From positions 372,001-436,000 of IMG/VR virus record IMGVR_UViG_3300027996_002186: a stretch of DNA of 64,000 nt; one strand, given 5' to 3'. Of the stretch, positions 34,064 through 41,815 are shown in pieces. Each line of letters begins with the position of its first letter. The first letter of the stretch is position 1. Under the pieces are notes generated by a model that searched no databases, was not told the origin of the DNA, and saw nothing but the letters and a program-made list of their open reading frames with translations. Origin of the DNA: a virus. A program made the translations under genes and the position numbers.

Positions 34064-34706
34064 AAATAGATTCAAGAGATTTGGTGGTGATTATATACCT
34101 GATATAATAGAATATCTTAGAGAGATCGTTAAAAACGATCCTACATCAACTATAACAGTTGGTTGTGACTCAATACAAAAGCGTAGAAAGACAGTCTATG
34201 CAAATACTATAATGATTTACAATTCGGATATTAAAAGGGGAGCACACGTTGTTTTCTTTAGAGAGGAATGTAGTAAGATTAGGGATAATCAAGAAAGGTT
34301 ATATAAAGAAGCTCAATGGTTACATGATATTGGAACTTATCTTGATAAGGAATTATCTGATTTTTATATTAGAAAAGATTTAACCGATAATGAGATAAAG
34401 AGATATAAGTATCACTTATTAAAATGTGTTGGTGAGTATTCTAATGTTGAAACACATCATGAAGATGGAGTTATGACTAACCTTGTTATAACCCCACTTG
34501 ATAGATTACAACCTAGATTAGTTGACTTACACGTTGACTTCAATCCATTTGAGGGTAATATGAATGAAAAGGGAGTTCGTAAGAATAAATCATATGCTGC
34601 TTATAAGGCTTACGTTCCTTGGTTGAGAGGTATGGGTTTTAGAACTTGGAGTAAACCGCAAGCATTCGCTGCAACTTCAGCAGCAGATTTATTATTAAAA
34701 GATTGA
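34056..34706 (+). CDS. RNase H-like nuclease-family protein (YkuK/DUF458)
   Basis: 216 residues. VGCDSIQ near the start supplies the first metal-binding aspartate (D38), VDLHVDFNP the second acidic cluster, and the C-terminal AATSAADLLLK is the YkuK-type helix. The family is predicted to have the RNase H fold but its activity is unknown. In an operon with a bifunctional nuclease gene, which supports a nucleic-acid role. Confidence 0.75.
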   Translation: MFKNRFKRFGGDYIPDIIEYLREIVKNDPTSTITVGCDSIQKRRKTVYANTIMIYNSDIKRGAHVVFFREECSKIRDNQERLYKEAQWLHDIGTYLDKELSDFYIRKDLTDNEIKRYKYHLLKCVGEYSNVETHHEDGVMTNLVITPLDRLQPRLVDLHVDFNPFEGNMNEKGVRKNKSYAAYKAYVPWLRGMGFRTWSKPQAFAATSAADLLLKD

Positions 34707-35086
34707 TGTTTGAGATAAATAAATACCTTTTAAGAAAGATGGGATGGGTTGACTATTGCCGATCAACGGGAATCGGACTGTACATAACTTGTATTAATAA
34801 CAATAAGATATTGAATTTATTTGAGGATGATGATTTGATAAAGTTTTTTATTGATATAAAGGATAGAAAATTTTGCTATTTAATAAAAGAACTTTCGGAT
34901 TTCGAAAAACAAAAATCAAAAAATACATATAAATTTATAATAACTGATTATATAGATCAATTACCCGTTATTGATTATGTTGAGTTTAACTCAAATGAGA
35001 GTCTATTTAAGATGATAATTATTAACGAAGCTTGTAACGATGAATATGAAAGACATTTTAAAATAAATAAACTATTAAATAGATGA
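34706..35086 (+). CDS. Hypothetical protein
   Basis: 126 residues from the ATG at 34706, which overlaps the upstream TGA. Cys- and aromatic-containing N-terminus (RKMGWVDYCRSTGIGLYI), charged middle. No family recognised. Its stop overlaps the next ATG by 4 nt. Confidence 0.6.
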   Translation: MFEINKYLLRKMGWVDYCRSTGIGLYITCINNNKILNLFEDDDLIKFFIDIKDRKFCYLIKELSDFEKQKSKNTYKFIITDYIDQLPVIDYVEFNSNESLFKMIIINEACNDEYERHFKINKLLNR

Positions 35087-35694
35087 AGAGAAGAGAATTA
35101 AAAATATTAGGATTATCATATAGTCAGAGCCAAGTTGGATCTTATGTTTTGGTACTTTCTGATAAAAATGGTAGTCGAAAATTACCATTGATAATTAAAC
35201 CACTAGAAGCTCAGAGAATAGCTCTTGAGTTAGAGGGTATTAAATCACCTAGACCATTAACACATGATTTGATAAAATCAATGAGTGATTCATATGGTAT
35301 TGATATACAAGAGGTTTATATACATTCTTTATTAGAGGGTGTTTTTTATACTAAACTTGTTACATCAAATGGTATAGAGGAATTTGAGATTGAATGTACT
35401 GCTGGTGATGCTATGGCTTTATCCGTAATTTACAAGTGTCCTATTTTTGTAACAACTGATATATTAGAATCTGCGGGTATAGTTATATCAAGTGAGGATG
35501 AAGAAGGCAGTATTTATGAATTTGGGGATGATGAAATTGACTCAGAACTTAATGATATTTTTGAACCGAAGCCAGAGAGAATTGTATCTATTGAGGACCT
35601 TGAAATAATGATGAATAGCGCTATTGATAATGAAGAGTATGAGATAGCAGCAGAGATTCGAGATAGGATCAATGAATTAAAAGAGGGTGAGTAA
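35083..35694 (+). CDS. Bifunctional nuclease family protein (DUF151) with UVR motif
   Basis: 203 residues. The N-terminal 130 residues match the DUF151 domain (LVLSDKNGSRKLPLIIKPLE, ECTAGDAMALSVIYKCPIF). The C-terminal 35 residues are a UVR (UvrB/UvrC-type) helical hairpin: SIEDLEIMMNSAIDNEEYEI then AAEIRDRINEL. This two-domain form is the normal chromosomal one in Bacteroidetes, so the gene was probably taken from a host. Activity as RNase/DNase is reported for plant and archaeal relatives. Confidence 0.8.
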   Translation: MKRRELKILGLSYSQSQVGSYVLVLSDKNGSRKLPLIIKPLEAQRIALELEGIKSPRPLTHDLIKSMSDSYGIDIQEVYIHSLLEGVFYTKLVTSNGIEEFEIECTAGDAMALSVIYKCPIFVTTDILESAGIVISSEDEEGSIYEFGDDEIDSELNDIFEPKPERIVSIEDLEIMMNSAIDNEEYEIAAEIRDRINELKEGE

Positions 35695-35723
35695 TTCAAC
35701 ATTATAAAAATAAATAAAAAGTT

Positions 35724-36599
35724 ATGGCATTAAGTTATATTGGCGGAAAGAGTCGCATTGGTACATGGATAAGGAATTACATTCCAAATGACGTAGAGAC
35801 TTACGTAGAACCCTTTTCGGGTATGTTTTGGGTATTCTTTAAGTTAGATGTTCCACAATTCAAAAATTTAAAGAGAGTTGTTTATAATGACTTTAATCCA
35901 TTAAATGTTAACCTATTTAATTGTATTGTAAACTATGATGATTTTTATGATGTGATTAAAGATTATAAATCACAGGATAAGGAATTATTCAATAGATGTC
36001 AGAGTGAAATATTTCATCCCGATTTCCAAGTTGATTTATCTGAACCTGATTATCATACAGCTGCAAAATATGCGTATGTTCTTAGTCAAGTTTGGTCTGG
36101 TACTAATCCAGAGAAAGGTAAGTTTATTGACTTAAAGGGTAAATATAAATCTAAGTTTGATTCATTCAAAGGTAAGTTAACCAATGATAAGTGGAAAGGT
36201 TATTTTGATAAGATTACTGTTTGTGAGAATATGGACTTCCAAGATGTTATTGAGAAGTATGATTCACCATCAACATATTTTTATTGTGACCCACCTTACT
36301 ATAAAACAGAAAAGTATTATGCTAATCATGATTTCGGTTTAGATACACATGAAAGATTAGCTGATTCATTAAAAGCAACAACTGGTAAATTCTCATTGAG
36401 TTACTACCACTTTGATCAATTAGAAGAATGGTTCGTGAGAGGTGATTATAGATGGGAGCAGAAAGACTTTCATAAAGCTTCTATGGCAAAGTCTGGTAAG
36501 GCACAAACAAAGGGAACAGAAATTCTGATAATGAATTATGGTATACCTAAAGATGATTTGGAATCCTCAGAAGAGGAAGAAGAAACATTTGAGATATAA
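35724..36599 (+). CDS. dam: DNA adenine methyltransferase (Dam/D12 class)
   Basis: 291 residues. N-terminal IGGKSRIG (6-13) is the D12-class SAM motif, EPFSGMFWVFF (29-39) motif I, and CDPPYY (188-193) the catalytic motif IV. An acidic tail (SSEEEEETFEI) ends it. N6-adenine methylation of phage DNA would block restriction or mark replication. It is the second methyltransferase in the window and of a different class from that at 16531. Confidence 0.92.
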   Translation: MALSYIGGKSRIGTWIRNYIPNDVETYVEPFSGMFWVFFKLDVPQFKNLKRVVYNDFNPLNVNLFNCIVNYDDFYDVIKDYKSQDKELFNRCQSEIFHPDFQVDLSEPDYHTAAKYAYVLSQVWSGTNPEKGKFIDLKGKYKSKFDSFKGKLTNDKWKGYFDKITVCENMDFQDVIEKYDSPSTYFYCDPPYYKTEKYYANHDFGLDTHERLADSLKATTGKFSLSYYHFDQLEEWFVRGDYRWEQKDFHKASMAKSGKAQTKGTEILIMNYGIPKDDLESSEEEEETFEI

Positions 36600-37013
36600 A
36601 TGAAAAGGATTCTTAAATCCAAGACTTATCCAGATGAGGGATCGTTTGCACCAATTATCTATATAATGTATTATGATGAAGACTTTGTTATATATGATAC
36701 TAGGATAAAATTAAGTGCTGAATTTATACAAGAACTTAATTCGATGGGTGTCCCATGTTTTGCCACGCGAGGAGATCAAGAAAGTAAATTACTTAATGAT
36801 ATGATTGAATTTTATCAAGTTCTTGAAAAAAATGAATTAGATATCAATGATATAGATATCAATGAAATTGAAAAAGAATATTTAGATGAGCTTTTAAAAA
36901 TTGAAATTAATTCTGTAAATGCAATCGCTAGATATGATGAAATGTATCTATTGAGATTAGATAACGTTAAACAATTAAGAAGGTTAAAAAATCTTAGTGA
37001 TTTGGGAGTATGA
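36600..37013 (+). CDS. Hypothetical protein
   Basis: 137 residues, starting directly after the Dam stop. Contains an acidic run with a short repeat (DINDIDINEIE). No family recognised; probably co-transcribed with dam. Confidence 0.6.
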   Translation: MKRILKSKTYPDEGSFAPIIYIMYYDEDFVIYDTRIKLSAEFIQELNSMGVPCFATRGDQESKLLNDMIEFYQVLEKNELDINDIDINEIEKEYLDELLKIEINSVNAIARYDEMYLLRLDNVKQLRRLKNLSDLGV

Positions 37014-37076
37014 ACGTGATAAAAAATAGATGAGGTACTTAGTTAATTAATAAATAATAAAATAACATTTTATTTT

Positions 37077-37289
37077 ATGAAATATAAATCAGGAGACTTA
37101 GTTATAAAAACAACCGGTGGGAATAAAATGTCGGTTTTTAGTATTAGTGACGGAATTTATAAGTGTATTTGGTGTGTTGGTAGTAAAATGAATGAATCAT
37201 TATTTAATGAAGACGAGATAATACCAATAGAAGATTATAAAATACTTGAGGAAAGACAATACAAGATAAGTCAGATATTAGATAACTGA
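37077..37289 (+). CDS. YodC-like small protein (DUF2158)
   Basis: 70 residues. Matches the DUF2158 pattern: KSGDLVIKTTGGNKMSVFSI then YKCIWCVG, ending with the acidic FNEDEIIPIE. A small beta-barrel of unknown function, common in bacteria and phages. Confidence 0.7.
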   Translation: MKYKSGDLVIKTTGGNKMSVFSISDGIYKCIWCVGSKMNESLFNEDEIIPIEDYKILEERQYKISQILDN

Positions 37290-37307
37290 TTCTAACGAAC
37301 TTCCCTA

Positions 37308-37940
37308 TCAATCTCCGTTGAGATGATTATTGAAGTCATCTGAGTTTTTTATCACTTCACCAGAAGATGTTATAAAGGTTCCCCAAGTACAATCCATTTT
37401 AAAATAAACTCTAATCTCTAATGGATCTACCTCTCGTAAGGCTGTATCGAACTTTGTTTGCCAAAAACAAATTTTCATTTCATAACCCATTAATTTCAAT
37501 CTATTCTTAGCTTCAATTATATCATCAATCGAATCTATACCATTTTCATTTAACCAACCACCATGTGTACCATCATAAGTAAAATCAACACCGATTGATA
37601 TAAAAGTATTTTCAAACTCAGCATAGTATTTAGGTACAAAAAATTCAGATATCGATTCTAAATCTTTCTTTGATGGTTCTCTGTGAAATTTATTTCCAGA
37701 TATTGATGGTGAATAATTTATATTTAAATCTCTAGGTGTATCTTTCTTTGGGTTATAAATACCACCAAATTTATAACCATTTATAATACCTTTATCCTCA
37801 AATGATATAAAACAATTTCTAACATCATCAATAACTTTTTTAATCTGAGGTGTATTTTCAGCAGCTAATCTATCTTTCATATCTAAATATGATGGTATCT
37901 CATCATTATTTTCATTGAATTTGCTCCAGCCTTGAATCAT
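37308..37940 (-). CDS. Tagged hypothetical protein
   Basis: 210 residues. The N-terminus MIQGWSKFNENND is a variant tag (W-S-K-F-N-E-N). The body is beta-rich with aromatic and Gly residues (TYDGTHGGWLNENGIDSIDD) and ends LNGD. A TTAATATATA box is just upstream; divergent from the gene at 37958. Confidence 0.68.
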   Translation of the reverse strand: MIQGWSKFNENNDEIPSYLDMKDRLAAENTPQIKKVIDDVRNCFISFEDKGIINGYKFGGIYNPKKDTPRDLNINYSPSISGNKFHREPSKKDLESISEFFVPKYYAEFENTFISIGVDFTYDGTHGGWLNENGIDSIDDIIEAKNRLKLMGYEMKICFWQTKFDTALREVDPLEIRVYFKMDCTWGTFITSSGEVIKNSDDFNNHLNGD

Positions 37941-37945
37941 AATAA

Positions 37946-37955
37946 TATATATTAA
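37946..37955 (-). promoter_or_regulatory. Candidate late promoter box TTAATATATA
   Basis: Exact 10-mer on the minus strand, 5 nt before the ATG at 37940. Confidence 0.45.
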
Positions 37956-37957
37956 AT

Positions 37958-38302
37958 ATGAAACTGGATATTAATGAAATATATCATCAATACATAATTA
38001 GAGTTATAATATTCTCACTTTTTCTTTATAAAAGGCAAATTAGACAACCATCGGTTTATAGACAATCTGTATTATCATTTGTTAATAAAAGATTGCCTTG
38101 GAAAATAAATCTGTATGTTGATACAGGTCTTAAATTAGGGAAAGAGGATGAGAGAGATATTATATTAGATGAGTTATTAAATGGTATTGAATCGGAACAA
38201 ATATCACTTGTCACAATAACATTTACTTCACCACTGAAGGAAGTTACAATGGAGATTGATCTAAAGAGCGAAGAAAAATATCAAAAGTTTTTATATAAAT
38301 AA
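37958..38302 (+). CDS. Hypothetical protein
   Basis: 114 residues. The N-terminal helix (YIIRVIIFSLFLYKRQI) is hydrophobic then basic; the rest is beta-rich with LVTITFTSPLKEVTMEIDL. No family recognised. Convergent with the tagged gene ending at 38305. Confidence 0.5.
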   Translation: MKLDINEIYHQYIIRVIIFSLFLYKRQIRQPSVYRQSVLSFVNKRLPWKINLYVDTGLKLGKEDERDIILDELLNGIESEQISLVTITFTSPLKEVTMEIDLKSEEKYQKFLYK

Positions 38303-38304
38303 TT

Positions 38305-38913
38305 CTAAATAATATGTTTATGAAGAACACTACTTTCTGTCCATATTTGTAAATTACTTTCTCCTTTTTTTGATAAATCTAAAAGCTCATCATACGTTAA
38401 ATTACCAACAACACCACCTTTTATTAATAGGTTCTGATAATTAGAAATTTCTTTTAAAAAATCAGATTTATTTTCCTCCATGTCAGGAAAATCCCAATAA
38501 CCACTCCAAAGTGGGTTATCTATATCCAAAAATTCCTCTATTGTTCTTTCTACAAACCACCAAGTAGATCCCAACCCACCATTTCTTAATTCCCTACTAA
38601 ATGAGAATTTAGCATCCTTATTTGGAATTGGTTTGTATGGATTTCCATACCAAGATAAGTATTTTGTTTGGCTTTCTGTTGGATTTAAATAAAAATGAAT
38701 AGATTTTGTAGGATTTTGTAAACCAAGGTTTTTATAATTATTAAGAAAAGAAACATAGTCTTCATCCATAGATTGACCTGTTGATACATTCCTTAATTTA
38801 GGATCATCAATATATTCTTCTTTATCAACTTTAACTCCCCTGAGTAATGAATTTCCGAAAATATCCGGGAATTCATCTTCATAGAATTTTTCAAATAATC
38901 TTATATGTTTCAT
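38305..38913 (-). CDS. Tagged hypothetical protein
   Basis: 202 residues from the ATG at 38913 (a TTG just upstream at 38916 is rejected). Tag MKHIRLFEKFYEDEF. The middle (YVSFLNNYKNLGLQNPTKSI, GGLGSTWWFVERTIEEF) has regularly spaced aromatics. No family recognised. A TTAATATATA box precedes it; divergent from the cyclase gene. Confidence 0.72.
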   Translation of the reverse strand: MKHIRLFEKFYEDEFPDIFGNSLLRGVKVDKEEYIDDPKLRNVSTGQSMDEDYVSFLNNYKNLGLQNPTKSIHFYLNPTESQTKYLSWYGNPYKPIPNKDAKFSFSRELRNGGLGSTWWFVERTIEEFLDIDNPLWSGYWDFPDMEENKSDFLKEISNYQNLLIKGGVVGNLTYDELLDLSKKGESNLQIWTESSVLHKHII

Positions 38914-38918
38914 CAAGT

Positions 38919-38928
38919 TATATATTAA
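38919..38928 (-). promoter_or_regulatory. Candidate late promoter box TTAATATATA
   Basis: Exact 10-mer on the minus strand, 5 nt before the ATG at 38913; back-to-back with the box at 38947. Confidence 0.45.
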
Positions 38929-38946
38929 AATAAGTAATAAGGATTT

Positions 38947-38956
38947 TTAATATATA
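38947..38956 (+). promoter_or_regulatory. Candidate late promoter box TTAATATATA
   Basis: Exact 10-mer, 5 nt before the ATG at 38962 of the tagged cyclase. Together with 38919 it forms a divergent pair serving two tagged genes. Confidence 0.45.
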
Positions 38957-38961
38957 CTTTG

Positions 38962-39648
38962 ATGGAACATTTAGATAAATATAAATCTTTTAGTATAAAC
39001 GAAGCTGATGAAAAGGAAGTTGAATCGAAAGAGCAACCAAAACGATCAGAGAGAGTTTTGAACCAAGCTCAAAAAGAATGGGATGATGAACAAGAATCCG
39101 GTATAGAAAAAACTGAAAACATGCCAACTATGCTATTTAGTGATGTTGTTGGTTCTTCTAAGATGTGGTCTGATGATCCACTAAGTATGTCAAAGCAATT
39201 ATTAGATCATCATGAACTTGTAAATAATTTATCTGAAAAATATGGTGGATGGGTTGTTAAAACAATCGGTGACGCTTTTATGGTATACTTTGAAAGTAGT
39301 GATAAATCTTTAGTAAATGCTCTTAAATTCTCAAAAGATTTAACTAAATTAGAGAAAAAATATAAACTAAGAATAGGTGTTTGTTCTGGTAATATGGAAG
39401 CCAGATCTTATAGATTACAAAAGGTTGACTTAAAAGATTTCTTCGGGAATGCTGTTAATACCGCTTCTAGAATGGAATCTAAAGTATCTGATGCTAGAGG
39501 AGTAGCTTTCACATCAGTTAAACCAATTTCAAAAAAATTATTAAGTATAATAAAAAAGGAAGTTGGTAACTTAGATAAGGCTGATTTATCCAAGATTGAT
39601 TTAAAAGGTGTTACTGTTGATGCTGCTTATAAAATGAAATTTAGATAA
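38962..39648 (+). CDS. Tagged class III adenylate cyclase
   Basis: 228 residues from the ATG at 38962 (a TTG just upstream is rejected). The tag MEHLDKYKSFSINEAD has I-N-E at 12-14, a gp21-like site. After a charged linker comes a class III cyclase domain with both metal aspartates (D61 in MLFSDVVGSS, D104 in KTIGDAFMVYF), the adenine-selecting pair K100 and D159, and the transition-state pair N166/R170 in GNAVNTASRM. The catalytic set is complete, so ATP to cAMP is predicted. The domain occupies about 55-200, close to the minimal size. It has a late-type box. If packaged, the enzyme would be active in the cell at the moment of infection. Confidence 0.88.
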   Translation: MEHLDKYKSFSINEADEKEVESKEQPKRSERVLNQAQKEWDDEQESGIEKTENMPTMLFSDVVGSSKMWSDDPLSMSKQLLDHHELVNNLSEKYGGWVVKTIGDAFMVYFESSDKSLVNALKFSKDLTKLEKKYKLRIGVCSGNMEARSYRLQKVDLKDFFGNAVNTASRMESKVSDARGVAFTSVKPISKKLLSIIKKEVGNLDKADLSKIDLKGVTVDAAYKMKFR

Positions 39649-39649
39649 A

Positions 39650-40378
39650 TTATTCTGGATTTGGATCTGGGTTTATCCAGAACTTAACACTTAACCAATC
39701 AGTTCCGGTTAATTCATGTTCGTAATAATCAAATCCAAGTACTTCTATCATTCTATCTAATTTATCTTCGATATCATCTGGTATACTACCATCATATTCA
39801 AATGATTCAGCACCAACGTGACACATATTATCATCAACTTCATACTCAATATCTTCAGCATTTAATCCAAAGTTAGCGAACTTAGCCTTTATCTCTTCCA
39901 CACTTGGTAATTCATCATCGGTTACTTCATCTGGTTTATTAAATGAATATTTTATATTAGTAAATCTAAAATTTGTATTATCTTTGTTTGATGATCTAGG
40001 TGTTGATACATTAAAATTATCAAATATCCACCCAATATCAGCTAGTCTATCAATGGCGGTTGTCATTTCACTTACTATATCACCAAACTCTTCATTACCC
40101 ATATGTTTACTAGCAGAATTTGAATTTATAACTATATTTAATTTATTTTTAATTTTATTACCAGCTTTGAATGTTGGTTTGAAGTCAGATACATCACCAT
40201 TATCAATATAATCACTTATTGATATTTTACCATTAGGTGATTCAAACCAAATAAGATATCCCTTATCAGCAATATCTTGGACTATATCAACCAAGTCAGG
40301 TAATAATTGATTTATATTTTCTTCCTCGAATTTGCTCTCATTTAAGGAAAATTTGTTATATTTGTTCAAATACTTCAT
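39650..40378 (-). CDS. Tagged hypothetical protein
   Basis: 242 residues. Tag MKYLNKYNKFSLNESKF with L-N-E at 12-14. Acidic body with a C-terminal domain (DIEYEVDDNMCHVGAESFEY, DWLSVKFWINPDPNP). Convergent with the cyclase gene, 1 nt apart. No family recognised. Confidence 0.72.
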   Translation of the reverse strand: MKYLNKYNKFSLNESKFEEENINQLLPDLVDIVQDIADKGYLIWFESPNGKISISDYIDNGDVSDFKPTFKAGNKIKNKLNIVINSNSASKHMGNEEFGDIVSEMTTAIDRLADIGWIFDNFNVSTPRSSNKDNTNFRFTNIKYSFNKPDEVTDDELPSVEEIKAKFANFGLNAEDIEYEVDDNMCHVGAESFEYDGSIPDDIEDKLDRMIEVLGFDYYEHELTGTDWLSVKFWINPDPNPE

Positions 40379-40384
40379 TGTTAT

Positions 40385-40394
40385 TATATATTAA
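40385..40394 (-). promoter_or_regulatory. Candidate late promoter box TTAATATATA
   Basis: Exact 10-mer on the minus strand, 6 nt before the ATG at 40378. Confidence 0.45.
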
Positions 40395-40424
40395 ATTAAA
40401 TTTTGAAAAACGAATAATAATATG

Positions 40425-40432
40425 TATATTTG
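40425..40432 (+). promoter_or_regulatory. Bacteroidetes-type promoter TTTG-N19-TATATTTG
   Basis: TTTG at 40402-40405, 19-bp spacer, TATATTTG; ATG at 40448 follows after 15 nt. Confidence 0.62.
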
Positions 40433-40447
40433 TTAAAACGAAAAAAT

Positions 40448-41314
40448 ATGAGAGGATTTAGAAGCTACAATAAAAAAGAATTATTTAACCAGATAGACCA
40501 GTTATCTATTGAAAGGATTAATAATCAGATAATTACCAAGTATGGTGGTCGCGTGATCAAAACTGCTAATGTGTCTAACCGATATGAGATATTTGATATT
40601 GTTAAATATCTTAAAGATAAGATTAATGATATTGAGAATAATTTTACCATCACGAATTACCAACTATCAATTAAGGGTGGTCAACAATACCTTAAGCTAA
40701 TTTCTGATAAGATTGATGTTGGTGGTGTTGAATTTTATAAATCATTTTATATACTAAACTCAAGTGATAAATCAAGAAGATTGAGCTTCAACGTAGGACT
40801 TTACTCAGAAACATCTAAGTTCCATGTAGTTAACAGTTCAAAAAACATTGGTCTAACTAAAAAACATCTTAAAGGTGTTACACAAGCGGCTGAAGAAGCA
40901 ACGCTTGGGTTGAATGATGAAACATTCGATGAACAAATAAAATCATTAAAATCATTAGTCGGTCATAGAATATCATTCTCTAAATTAAGAGAAGTTATTT
41001 TAGGAGACAAAGAAGATATACCAAGAATCAACCACCTTAAATTTGACGCATTTAAGAACTCTGTGAGAACTACTCCATTTACGGGGGTTAGTATAACAAA
41101 AGAACAGAGAACGATGTTATATACACATTCTGAGGATTTATCAGAGGTGCCAAATGATAAAGATTTTTACCTTGATGCTTTTTGGTCATTCCAAGTTTAT
41201 CTTAGAATTTTCAATAAACAAGATTCTCATATAATAAAGAATGAAACTGATAGAATTATGAAAATGACTCAATGGTCAGTTAGAAATGCAGTTTTAGAAT
41301 CATTAGGAATTTAA
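40448..41314 (+). CDS. Hypothetical protein
   Basis: 288 residues from the ATG at 40448; a longer reading from TTG 40430 lies inside the promoter box. Beta-rich N-terminal half (LSIKGGQQYLKLISDKIDVG), helical C-terminal half. The layout recalls phage DUF932-type proteins but the match is too weak to assign. It has a full host-type promoter, so probably early. Confidence 0.65.
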   Translation: MRGFRSYNKKELFNQIDQLSIERINNQIITKYGGRVIKTANVSNRYEIFDIVKYLKDKINDIENNFTITNYQLSIKGGQQYLKLISDKIDVGGVEFYKSFYILNSSDKSRRLSFNVGLYSETSKFHVVNSSKNIGLTKKHLKGVTQAAEEATLGLNDETFDEQIKSLKSLVGHRISFSKLREVILGDKEDIPRINHLKFDAFKNSVRTTPFTGVSITKEQRTMLYTHSEDLSEVPNDKDFYLDAFWSFQVYLRIFNKQDSHIIKNETDRIMKMTQWSVRNAVLESLGI

Positions 41315-41317
41315 TTT

Positions 41318-41779
41318 ATGTTAAGAGAAGATAATAGTGGTTTTGTGACCTTTCCGATAGAAGGTAAATATTTCAGTAGATCCAATGGTAAAACATTTAT
41401 TTACTTGGTAGCTTTTGATTCAGAAGATTTCCTCAATAAAGGATATGATTTATCTAATATTAACCTTAACCTTAGAGGAAATTTTGTATCGGATGATGTA
41501 TCAATGAGAAGTAAAGATTTTTCAAAATCTTTGATTGATACCGGTAGATATTTCCCAAACACCTTCATTAAAAATGAGAAAGATTTTGTATCTTCAATAC
41601 CACTAACAGCATGTATTTGTGTAGGGTGGGACACATCAACATTTGATTTTAGGGAGGAAGATATTCCTTGGTGTGCTACTTTTAGAGACTTAACAAGCGA
41701 AGGTAGAAGATTATACTATTCAATAAAAAAATTACACAACACAAAAGAAGTTCGAATTTTGACCTTCAATAATATATAA
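41318..41779 (+). CDS. Hypothetical protein
   Basis: 153 residues, 3 nt after the previous stop, so co-transcribed. Beta-rich with a conserved-looking segment ACICVGWDTSTFDFREEDIP. No family recognised. Confidence 0.6.
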   Translation: MLREDNSGFVTFPIEGKYFSRSNGKTFIYLVAFDSEDFLNKGYDLSNINLNLRGNFVSDDVSMRSKDFSKSLIDTGRYFPNTFIKNEKDFVSSIPLTACICVGWDTSTFDFREEDIPWCATFRDLTSEGRRLYYSIKKLHNTKEVRILTFNNI

Positions 41780-41796
41780 AATAAGAATTAATTAAT

Positions 41797-41804
41797 TATA
41801 TTTG
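41797..41804 (+). promoter_or_regulatory. Bacteroidetes-type promoter -7 box TATATTTG
   Basis: Exact box 11 nt before the ATG at 41816; no TTTG at the expected distance. Confidence 0.55.
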
Positions 41805-41815
41805 TAAAAAAAATT

